DNA of 5,552 bases, from the NCBI GenBank assembly GCA_024639625.1, contig JAHEIA010000238.1:1-5552 (forward strand). The letters are read 5' to 3'. The stretch comes from Chromatiales bacterium (GTDB lineage Bacteria; Pseudomonadota; Gammaproteobacteria; Chromatiales; Chromatiaceae). Position numbers and translations under genes: made by a program. The notes beneath the pieces are model-generated. The model worked only from the letters and a program-made list of their open reading frames with translations, was not told the DNA's origin and made no database searches. Below, piece after piece: positions 1 to 5,278 of the stretch. Every line of letters begins with the position of its first letter. Within the stretch, counting starts at the first letter, position 1.

Positions 1-127
1 GTCTCGCTTCGACTTGGCCGGCAGGGTCTACCAGGGGGTTCCCGCACCTCTCAACTTGGTTATCCCGCCCCATCAGTACCTGTCAGACACCACCTTGTTG
101 ATCGGTGACGACGGAGGAGCCGCCTGA
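1..127 (+). CDS. petA: Ubiquinol-cytochrome c reductase, Rieske iron-sulfur subunit (3' end only)
   Basis: This is the last 41 codons of the Rieske [2Fe-2S] subunit of cytochrome bc1; the 5' part lies outside the window. Codons are read from base 2 and stop at TGA 125-127. The visible segment runs from SRFDLAGRVYQGVPAP through LVIPPHQYLSDTTLLIGDD. This matches the end of the Rieske fold in bacterial homologues, where the S-x-F/Y-D-x-x-G-R-V-x-x-G-P/V-A-P stretch follows the second cluster-binding loop. The cluster-binding Cys/His motifs and the N-terminal membrane anchor and Tat signal expected of the family lie upstream and cannot be checked here. The stop codon overlaps the petB start by one base (TGATG), which suggests translational coupling in a petABC operon. 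Identification rests on the C-terminal motif plus the petB-petC neighbours. Confidence 0.9.
   Translation, partial: SRFDLAGRVYQGVPAPLNLVIPPHQYLSDTTLLIGDDGGAA
113..119 (+). promoter_or_regulatory. Ribosome binding site of petB
   Basis: GGAGGAG lies inside the last codons of petA, seven bases before ATG 127. A second in-frame ATG at 133 would sit 13 bases away, so the site favours 127 as the petB start. Confidence 0.75.
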
Positions 128-1359
128 TGAGCATGCTAAACAGTTTCGTAGGCTGGGTCGACGAACGTTTCCCCCTGACCAAGGTATGGAACGAACATCT
201 CGCGCAGTACTATGCCCCGAAGAATTTCAATTTCTGGTACTACTTCGGTTCGTTGGCGATCCTGATGTTGGTCAACCAGATCGTGACCGGCATCTGGCTC
301 ACCATGAACTACAAGCCAGATGCTGAAACGGCCTTCGCCTCGGTCGAGTACATCATGCGCGACGTGGACTGGGGATGGCTGTTGCGCTATCTGCACTCCA
401 CCGGCGCCTCCTTCTTCTTTATCGTCGTTTACTTGCACATGTTCCGTGGTCTGCTCTACGGCTCATTCCAGAAGCCGCGGGAACTGCTGTGGATCCTCGG
501 CATGTTCATCTACCTGGCGCTGATGGCCGAGGCCTTCATGGGCTACCTGTTGCCCTGGGGGCAGATGTCCTACTGGGGCGCGCAGGTAATTATCTCGCTC
601 TTCGGCGCGGTGCCCGTGGTCGGTGAGGATATCGCGCTCTGGATTCGCGGTGACTATGTGATATCCGACGCCACGTTGAACCGCTTCTTCGCCTTCCATG
701 TGATTGCGCTCCCGTTGGTATTGGTGATGCTGGTATTCGTGCACATCGTGGCGCTGCACGAAGTCGGCTCGAACAATCCGGACGGCGTGGAAATCAAGAA
801 GGGGCCGAAAGGCAACCGCTGGGCTGACGACAAGCCGGCCGACGGCATCCCTTTCCATCCCTATTATTCGGTCAAGGACATTGTCGGTGTGGTGGTATTC
901 CTGGCGGTCTTCTCGCTGGTGGTCTTCTTCCTTCCGGAATTCGGCGGCTGGTTCCTCGAGCCCGATAACTTTATCCCGGCGGACCCCCTGAAGACCCCGG
1001 AGCATATCGTACCCTTGTGGTATTTCACGCCCTTCTACGCCATCCTGCGCGCGGTGCCCGATAAGTTCCTCGGCGTGGTGGCCATGTTCGCCGCCATCGC
1101 GGTGCTGTTCGTGTTGCCCTGGCTCGATCGTAGCGGCGTCAAATCGATCCGCTACAAGGGGTTGATCTTCAAGGTAGCTCTGGCCATCTTCGTCGTGAGC
1201 TTCGTGATGCTCGGTTTCTTCGGCACCCAGCCGGCGACGCCGACCTTTACGATGTTCGCGCGGATATTCACCGTGCTTTATTTCCTGTTTTTCTTGCTCA
1301 TGCCGATCTACAGCAAGATGGACAAGACCAAGCCAGTTCCGGAGAGGGTGAGCAAATGA
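127..1359 (+). CDS. petB: Cytochrome b subunit of the cytochrome bc1 complex
   Basis: This 410-residue integral membrane protein carries hemes bL and bH and forms the Qo and Qi quinone sites of the bc1 complex (complex III) in the inner membrane. It is the one-piece, full-length type with about eight membrane helices: roughly residues 37-58, 85-110, 121-142, 186-210, 252-270, 313-332, 345-366 and 374-394. The heme ligands are visible as H90 and H104 in helix B and H191 and H206 in helix D. There are 13 residues between the first pair and 14 between the second, the same as in the Pseudomonas protein as I remember it. The LLPWGQMSYWGAQVI segment (141-155) and the post-helix-D HEVGSNNPDG (211-220) are family hallmarks. 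The Qo motif normally written PEWY is PLWY at 296-299, followed by FTPFYAILRAVPDK. The start is supported by a strong ribosome binding site. The gene overlaps petA by one base and petC by four (ATGA), consistent with a single transcript. Confidence 0.97.
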   Translation: MSMLNSFVGWVDERFPLTKVWNEHLAQYYAPKNFNFWYYFGSLAILMLVNQIVTGIWLTMNYKPDAETAFASVEYIMRDVDWGWLLRYLHSTGASFFFIVVYLHMFRGLLYGSFQKPRELLWILGMFIYLALMAEAFMGYLLPWGQMSYWGAQVIISLFGAVPVVGEDIALWIRGDYVISDATLNRFFAFHVIALPLVLVMLVFVHIVALHEVGSNNPDGVEIKKGPKGNRWADDKPADGIPFHPYYSVKDIVGVVVFLAVFSLVVFFLPEFGGWFLEPDNFIPADPLKTPEHIVPLWYFTPFYAILRAVPDKFLGVVAMFAAIAVLFVLPWLDRSGVKSIRYKGLIFKVALAIFVVSFVMLGFFGTQPATPTFTMFARIFTVLYFLFFLLMPIYSKMDKTKPVPERVSK

Positions 1360-2102
1360 AAAAGCTGATATTCGGATTGCTGCTGGCTGTGGTGCCTGCG
1401 GCAGGAATGAGCAGCTCGGCCGGCGTGCACCTGGATCACGTCAAGATCGATTTGAACGACCAGGCGTCGCTACAGCGAGGCGCTAAGTACTTCTTTAATT
1501 ATTGTATGGGATGCCACTCCCTGCAGTATGTGCGCTACCACAAGATCGCCGAAGGCCTCGGGCTGAGCGACGACCAGGTAAGAGACAATCTGATGTTCCG
1601 TGGTGGGAAGATGGGCGACAAGGCCACCATCTCCATGGATCCAAAGGCAGCCGCCGAATGGTTCGGAACCGCTCCGCCGGATCTGTCGCTGATCGTGCGT
1701 GCGAAAAAGAATGGGGCGGATTGGCTGTATAGTTATCTGCGCAGCTTCTACCTGGATCCGTCGCGACCCCTCGGCGTGAACAACATCGTCTTCCCGGATG
1801 TCGGGATGCCCCATGTGTTGGCTCCGCTCCAGGGTTGGCAAGAAGCTGAATTCAAGGAAGAAACCGATGAGCAAGGAAACACCCGAAAGGAGTTTGTCGG
1901 CTTCAACCTGGTGGCTCCCGGATCGTTGACGCCTGCCGAATACGACACTGCTGTACGCGATCTGGTTGCCTTCCTGGCCTACGCGGCAGAGCCGGTCCAG
2001 CTGGAACGCCAGCGTTTGGGCATCTACGTGCTGCTATTCCTGGCGGTATTCTTCGTCATCGCGTATGCGCTGAAGAAAGAATACTGGAAGGACGTGCATT
2101 GA
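1356..2102 (+). CDS. petC: Cytochrome c1 subunit of the cytochrome bc1 complex
   Basis: This 248-residue membrane-anchored c-type cytochrome accepts electrons from the Rieske centre and passes them to a soluble cytochrome c. Residues 1 to about 22 form a Sec signal peptide (MKK, then a hydrophobic core). The heme is bound by CMGCH at 50-54, and APPDLSLIVRA (106-116) is the conserved c1 loop. The likely axial methionine is M151 in DVGMPHVL. A C-terminal helix at about 222-239 anchors the periplasmic domain, and the tail KKEYWKDVH is nearly the same as in Pseudomonas as I remember it. C50 and C53 are the only cysteines, so the protein cannot form the internal disulfide known from Rhodobacter capsulatus c1. 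The start overlaps the petB stop in ATGA and is preceded by the purine-rich GGAGAGGGTGA at 1341-1351. It is the last gene of the petABC unit, followed by a hairpin. Confidence 0.97.
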   Translation: MKKLIFGLLLAVVPAAGMSSSAGVHLDHVKIDLNDQASLQRGAKYFFNYCMGCHSLQYVRYHKIAEGLGLSDDQVRDNLMFRGGKMGDKATISMDPKAAAEWFGTAPPDLSLIVRAKKNGADWLYSYLRSFYLDPSRPLGVNNIVFPDVGMPHVLAPLQGWQEAEFKEETDEQGNTRKEFVGFNLVAPGSLTPAEYDTAVRDLVAFLAYAAEPVQLERQRLGIYVLLFLAVFFVIAYALKKEYWKDVH

Positions 2103-2139
2103 CGGTATCTGCCTGATCAGCTGGGACCAAGAAGCCCCG

Positions 2140-2169
2140 GGCGCACAGTTTTCGGTTATACTGTGCGCC
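2140..2169 (+). terminator. Perfect 10-bp hairpin after petC, candidate intrinsic terminator
   Basis: The arms GGCGCACAGT (2140-2149) and ACTGTGCGCC (2160-2169) are exact reverse complements around a 10-base loop. They are followed by TTGTTTA (2170-2176), a moderate rather than strong T-run. The position, 37 bases past the petC stop and 58 before sspA, fits a terminator or a partial attenuator of petABC. The loop and right arm also contain TATACT (2157-2162), which resembles a sigma-70 -10 hexamer, but no good -35 lies 16-18 bases upstream. A promoter role for sspA is therefore only possible. Confidence 0.6.
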
Positions 2170-2217
2170 TTGTTTATGCCGGGTCTTCTCACAGGGCCCG
2201 GGCAGGTCTCGCTTCAT

Positions 2218-2224
2218 GGGAGAG
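2218..2224 (+). promoter_or_regulatory. Ribosome binding site of sspA that decides the start
   Basis: GGGAGAG lies a few bases before ATG 2228. An in-frame ATG at 2216 overlaps this site and would add four residues (MGEY) absent from SspA as I remember it, so 2228 is preferred. Confidence 0.7.
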
Positions 2225-2227
2225 TAC

Positions 2228-2854
2228 ATGGCGGTAGTGGCGAATAGACGTTCCGTGATGACGTTGTATTCCGACCCGCAAAGCGCGTACAGCCATCGGG
2301 TTCGCATGGTGCTTGCGGAAAAGAATATCACCGTCGAGATCATGGACGTGGATCCGGCGGACGTGTCCGAGGACGTGCTCGACCTGAATCCCTATGGCAG
2401 CTTGCCGACCTTGGTGGATCGGGACCTGGTGCTGTATGACTCGAGCATCATCATGCAGTATCTGGACGAGCGTTTCCCGCATCCACCATTGTTGCCTGTG
2501 GACCCGGTATCGCGCGCCCGTTCGCGCCAGCTGATGTACCGGGTGGAGCGCGATTGGTATCTCATCGCTGGGCGTATCCGCGCGCAAGCGGACAAGGCAG
2601 CAAACGAGGCGCGTAAGCAACTGGCCGAGAGCCTCGGTGCGGCAGCGCCGGTATTCGGTGCCAAACCCTTCTTCATGTGCGAGGAGTTTACCCTCGTGGA
2701 TTGCTGCATCGTCCCCTTGTTGTGGCGATTGCCTTTGCTGGGGGTCGAGCTGCCGCCGCAGGCGAAAGCGGTATCCGACTACGCTGACAGGATGTTCGAA
2801 CGGGAATCGTTTCGCGCCAGTCTCACCGAGTTGGAACGCGAGATGCGCGGCTGA
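2228..2854 (+). CDS. sspA: Stringent starvation protein A
   Basis: This 208-residue protein has the glutathione S-transferase fold. In E. coli, SspA binds RNA polymerase, lowers H-NS levels in stationary phase and supports acid tolerance; it has no known GST activity. From ATG 2228 the N-terminus MAVVANRRSVMTLYSDP aligns without gaps to E. coli MAVAANKRSVMTLFSGP. This places the surface-pocket motif P84-H85-P86 (in DERFPHPP) at the same numbers as in E. coli, which supports the chosen start. The thioredoxin-like domain spans about 9-86 and includes NPYGSLPTLVDRDL. The helical C-terminal domain includes KPFFMCEEFTLVDC and PLLWRLP, and the protein ends in ELEREMRG. The gene follows petABC after a hairpin and precedes sspB by 34 bases, probably as an sspAB operon. 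Its role here is inferred from the family. Confidence 0.95.
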   Translation: MAVVANRRSVMTLYSDPQSAYSHRVRMVLAEKNITVEIMDVDPADVSEDVLDLNPYGSLPTLVDRDLVLYDSSIIMQYLDERFPHPPLLPVDPVSRARSRQLMYRVERDWYLIAGRIRAQADKAANEARKQLAESLGAAAPVFGAKPFFMCEEFTLVDCCIVPLLWRLPLLGVELPPQAKAVSDYADRMFERESFRASLTELEREMRG

Positions 2855-2888
2855 CCGGCTGTTTTTGTACCGCGGTTCGCCGAGTTCG

Positions 2889-3272
2889 ATGACTTCCAAT
2901 CGCCCCTATCTCATTCGAGCCCTATTCGAATGGTTGCTCGACAACGAGCTTACCCCGCACCTTCTAGTGGATGCGGAAGCGGAGCATGTGTTGGTGCCCA
3001 CCCAGTTTGTGGAGCAGGGGCGGATCGTGCTCAACATCAGCCCGGGCGCGGTGCGCGACCTCCAGTTGGGCAATGACCTGATCACTTTCAATGCCCGGTT
3101 TGGCGGGGCGCCGATGGACGTGATGTTTCCGCCGCAGGCGGTGCTCGGGATCTACGCCCGGGAGAACGGTCACGGCATGCTGTTCGCCGAGGAAGAGCCC
3201 GGCAATCCCTCCGACGGTGGCCCCGATCCCTCCCCCGGGCGCGATCGGCCGAGTCTGAAGGTCGTCAAGTAA
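2889..3272 (+). CDS. sspB: ClpXP protease specificity-enhancing factor SspB
   Basis: This 127-residue adaptor delivers ssrA-tagged, ribosome-rescued peptides to the ClpXP protease in the cytoplasm. The folded substrate-binding domain covers about 1-100. It contains RPYLIRALFEWLLDNELTPHL (5-25), GRIVLNISPGAV, FNARFGG (67-73) and AVLGIYARENG, all closely matching E. coli SspB. The tail RDRPSLKVVK (118-127) matches the C-terminal ClpX-docking peptide (E. coli GRPALRVVK). The linker between them is about 18 residues, acidic and Pro/Gly-rich, much shorter than in the 165-residue E. coli protein. The open frame continues upstream over the sspA end, but homology begins at ATG 2889. There is no strong ribosome binding site before it (only GAG at 2882-2884), so translation may depend on coupling to sspA, which ends 34 bases earlier. 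Confidence 0.95.
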   Translation: MTSNRPYLIRALFEWLLDNELTPHLLVDAEAEHVLVPTQFVEQGRIVLNISPGAVRDLQLGNDLITFNARFGGAPMDVMFPPQAVLGIYARENGHGMLFAEEEPGNPSDGGPDPSPGRDRPSLKVVK

Positions 3273-3279
3273 AGCTCGG

Positions 3280-3303
3280 CGAGGGTGCGCTCACGCGTCC
3301 TCG
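3280..3303. terminator. Hairpin between convergent sspB and the DUF3301 gene, possible shared terminator
   Basis: Bases 3280-3289 pair with 3294-3303 in a 10-bp stem with two G-T pairs and a CTCA loop. It begins eight bases after the sspB stop and spans the stop codon of the minus-strand gene. There is no T-run on the plus side. On the minus side only a short TTT follows after several bases. It is therefore weak as an intrinsic terminator. Confidence 0.3.
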
Positions 3304-3605
3304 GCGTGGCTCGGCAAGCCCATGCTGAGCTCCTCCAGATCCGTGCCCAGCATCACTACGGAGCCGCTGTGCCGGCCCACCCCCTCCTCGCTATAGTCGA
3401 ACCGGTACATCCGGCGCAGGCGCAAGCCGTCCGCACTCCAGCGAATCCCGATCCTGCCCAGGGCCACCGTCTGGTCGAGAAACTGCACCTGCGAGCGGGT
3501 ACACGCCGCCTTGCAGATCTCAGTGGCGATCTCCCGCGCGCGCAAGCTGTCGAGCCAGAACCAGGACACACCGGCGAGGAGAGCAAGAATCGATAGGGTG
3601 GACAT
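3291..3605 (-). CDS. DUF3301 family protein, membrane-anchored, unknown function
   Basis: This 104-residue protein resembles the DUF3301 family, small gammaproteobacterial proteins of unknown function. It opens with a hydrophobic helix (residues about 3-19, ending WFWLD) followed directly by SLRAREIA (20-27). Next come two cysteines four residues apart (C31, C35), the motif LDQTVAL (43-49), and an Arg-rich strand [11 protein letters not shown] (62-72) leading to GSVVMLG. This order is what I recall for the family. The C-terminal part is probably cytoplasmic because the basic RAR follows the helix. I chose ATG 3605 because family members start just before the membrane helix. In-frame ATGs at 3641 and 3644 would add 12-13 polar residues, and none of the three has a clear ribosome binding site. 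The gene converges on sspB and is divergent from the macrodomain gene, with 76 bases between starts. No function is assigned. Confidence 0.8.
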   Translation of the reverse strand: MSTLSILALLAGVSWFWLDSLRAREIATEICKAACTRSQVQFLDQTVALGRIGIRWSADGLRLRRMYRFDYSEEGVGRHSGSVVMLGTDLEELSMGLPSHAEDA

Positions 3606-3681
3606 CGGCCATTGTGGAATGGAAGAATCCAGATCAGGCATCATATTGCCGCACTGGGCTTCTGGCAATCGGACAAGCGAT

Positions 3682-4194
3682 ATGGGAAAGGTTCGGATTC
3701 TTGTCGGGGATATCACCAAACTCGATGTGGATGCCATCGTCAATGCAGCAAATAATCGCCTGCTCGGGGGCGGTGGCGTGGACGGCGCAATTCATCGGGC
3801 CGCGGGACCGCAGCTGCTCGAGGCTTGCCGGGCCTTGGCGGGCTGTGCAACCGGACAAGCAAAGCTTACCCCGGGCTTTCGGCTTCCCGCCAAGTACGTC
3901 ATCCACGCCGTGGGGCCGGTCTGGCACGGGGGTGATCGGGGTGAGGCGGACCTGCTCCGTGCCTGCTATGAGCGCTCGTTGACCCTGGCGCGGGAACATC
4001 AGGTCCAGCGCATTGCGTTTCCGGGAATCAGCACCGGTGTATATGCCTATCCCAAGGAGCAGGCTGCCAGCATCGCTCTCGAAGTGATGCACGGGTTCGC
4101 AGCGGAATTCATGGAGATCATTGCCTGCTGCTTTTCCCGCCTCGATGCGGAAATCTATCGCTCATTGTGCGCGGAATGTGAAGCCGATCTTTGA
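3682..4194 (+). CDS. Macrodomain protein, YmdB-like ADP-ribose-derivative hydrolase
   Basis: This 170-residue single-domain protein belongs to the macro domain family (Pfam Macro, MacroD/YmdB type). Members bind ADP-ribose and commonly hydrolyse O-acetyl-ADP-ribose or remove mono-ADP-ribose from aspartate or glutamate; E. coli YmdB also modulates RNase III. The motifs are complete: [16 protein letters not shown] (9-24) with N24, [15 protein letters not shown] (29-43) with D34 in the catalytic loop, [10 protein letters not shown] (72-81), and the diphosphate loop [12 protein letters not shown] (113-124). The C-terminal part (147-170) is variable. The length fits the family. The start at 3682 ([10 protein letters not shown]) aligns with YmdB. 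The frame stays open upstream, and ATG 3619 would add 21 residues without family similarity; neither start has a strong ribosome binding site. The small membrane protein follows after 34 bases and may be co-transcribed. Substrate and physiological role are inferred only. Confidence 0.93.
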   Translation: MGKVRILVGDITKLDVDAIVNAANNRLLGGGGVDGAIHRAAGPQLLEACRALAGCATGQAKLTPGFRLPAKYVIHAVGPVWHGGDRGEADLLRACYERSLTLAREHQVQRIAFPGISTGVYAYPKEQAASIALEVMHGFAAEFMEIIACCFSRLDAEIYRSLCAECEADL

Positions 4195-4212
4195 AAACAC
4201 GCAGTAATCGAT

Positions 4213-4218
4213 GAGGAG
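4213..4218 (+). promoter_or_regulatory. Ribosome binding site of the 75-residue membrane protein
   Basis: GAGGAG lies 10 bases before ATG 4229. An in-frame ATG at 4211 overlaps the site itself and cannot use it, so the start is placed at 4229. Confidence 0.6.
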
Positions 4219-4228
4219 AAGCCCCCCA

Positions 4229-4456
4229 ATGGCTTGGCTGGATAAGATTCCTACGGCTCCGCTCGCCTTGGCGGCGATTCTGATGGCGCTAGCGCCGGTG
4301 GTGCCGCAACCGCATCTTTGGGAAAAGCTGCAGATGCTGTTTGCAGGCACTTTGACGCGACCGATCGACATCTTCGATTTGTTTCTGCACGCCGCTCCCC
4401 TGGTATTGTTGGGTTGGAAGCTGGTGCGGCAGTCGAAGGGTGCGGCTCGCGGTTGA
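4229..4456 (+). CDS. Small two-helix membrane protein, unknown function
   Basis: This 75-residue protein has two hydrophobic segments, about 9-25 (PLALAAILMALAPVVP) and 51-66 (LFLHAAPLVLLGWKL). They are joined by the polar, conserved-looking loop PHLWEKLQMLFAGTLTRPID (28-47). A basic tail (KLVRQSKGAARG) suggests a cytoplasmic C-terminus. I recall similar small proteins in proteobacterial genomes carrying the automatic label 'RND transporter'. Nothing this short can be an RND pump, and no RND motif is visible, so I treat it as uncharacterised. The start is set by GAGGAG upstream. It follows the macrodomain gene by 34 bases on the same strand with no obvious terminator between, and converges on fetB with 27 bases between stop codons. 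The good ribosome binding site and typical membrane topology make it a likely real gene. Confidence 0.75.
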   Translation: MAWLDKIPTAPLALAAILMALAPVVPQPHLWEKLQMLFAGTLTRPIDIFDLFLHAAPLVLLGWKLVRQSKGAARG

Positions 4457-4483
4457 CGGCGGCGCCTGAGCGCGGGCAGCGTT

Positions 4484-5278
4484 TCAGCTCTTGATACGCT
4501 CGAGGCGCAGGCGCTGGCGGTCGTCGAACAGGCGGCGAGAGCCGATCCAGACAGCGGCAACGGCGCCGAACCCGGTCCCCACAGCGATCAGCAACAGGAT
4601 CATCAGCTGATATTTCGCTGCCTCAAATGGCGGGCTGCCGGCGAGGATCTGACCGGTCATCATTCCCGGCAGGCTCACGACGCCGGCAGTGGCCATCGCC
4701 TGGATGATGGGAATCAGTCCGGCGCGCAGGGAGTCCCTGCGAATGCCGCCGATCGCTCTCTCCCAGTCGTATCCCAGGGTCAGCTGGGCTTCGATCGCGC
4801 CCCGCTGCTGCCAGGCGGTCTGCGTCAGGTTGTTCAGGCTGATGGAGATTCCCGACATCGTGTTGCCGAGCAGCATGCCGAGCAGCGGGATGAGATATTG
4901 CGGCTGATACCAGGGTTCGACGCGAATGATGACATGCAGCGCGAGCAGGGTAACGCTGAACGAGGACAGGAACATCGATAGGGTGCCGATGCCCATCCCC
5001 CAGATGCCCCGGAACCGTCGCTTCTGCCTTGCCATGACCTCGTAGCCGGCGACCAGGAGCATCACCAGGGTAAGCAGTCCGATCCAGGCGAGATGGACCT
5101 GAGCGAACAGGGTCTTGAGCACCAGGCCGAGGAGGCCCAACTGGATTGCGCTGCGCACGGCCGCTACCAGCAGGCTCCGCTCGATCCCCAGGCGCAGGGC
5201 AGCGCTGAGACCGGCCAGCGCGCAGACCAGGAACGCCGCAATCGCAAGATCGAGAGGGCCTAGACGGATCAGGTCCAT
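4484..5278 (-). CDS. fetB: Iron export ABC transporter permease FetB (UPF0014 family)
   Basis: This 264-residue inner-membrane permease is close to the size of E. coli FetB (about 259). With the ATPase FetA it forms an ABC exporter that in E. coli relieves iron-dependent oxidative stress. About seven hydrophobic segments are visible: roughly 8-28, 35-56, 62-80, 97-118, 127-149, 186-212 and 223-246. Family hallmarks are LGMLLGNTMSGISISLNNL (133-151), the cytoplasmic coupling region EAQLTLGYDWERAI (163-176), and SLPGMMTGQILAGSPPFEAAKYQ (202-224, nearly invariant as I recall). The start overlaps the fetA stop by 10 bases and has a strong ribosome binding site, so the two are translationally coupled. 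Older annotation calls this family YbbM. Substrate specificity (iron versus another metal) is inferred from homology only. The gene converges on the small membrane-protein gene, and no T-run terminator is visible between them. Confidence 0.93.
   Translation of the reverse strand: MDLIRLGPLDLAIAAFLVCALAGLSAALRLGIERSLLVAAVRSAIQLGLLGLVLKTLFAQVHLAWIGLLTLVMLLVAGYEVMARQKRRFRGIWGMGIGTLSMFLSSFSVTLLALHVIIRVEPWYQPQYLIPLLGMLLGNTMSGISISLNNLTQTAWQQRGAIEAQLTLGYDWERAIGGIRRDSLRAGLIPIIQAMATAGVVSLPGMMTGQILAGSPPFEAAKYQLMILLLIAVGTGFGAVAAVWIGSRRLFDDRQRLRLERIKS

Noticed and set aside
191..206. Fourteen residues between the helix-D heme histidines (protein residues H191-H206), a b6f-like spacing
   Set aside because: As I recall the Pseudomonas cytochrome b has the same spacing, so it is normal for this lineage and not a sign of a b6f-type protein. 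(The numbers given here are protein residues; the bases are 697-744.)
463..1005. 180-codon open frame antisense to petB
   Set aside because: It is a shadow of the cytochrome b gene; the translation is low-complexity and charged with no motif.
2178..2203. Second GC-rich inverted repeat (CCGGG/CCCGG) before sspA
   Set aside because: The stem is only about five pairs with a long loop and no T-run, too weak to call next to the perfect hairpin upstream.
2206..2215. GTCTCGCTTC repeats the first ten bases of the window
   Set aside because: Several repeated 10-mers are expected by chance in 5.5 kb, and one copy is coding while the other is a leader. There is no sign of a duplication beyond these bases.
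2189..2899. 236-codon open frame antisense to sspA
   Set aside because: It lies fully over a well-supported gene, its translation is Arg/His-rich with no recognisable family or membrane pattern, and long antisense frames are expected in GC-rich DNA.
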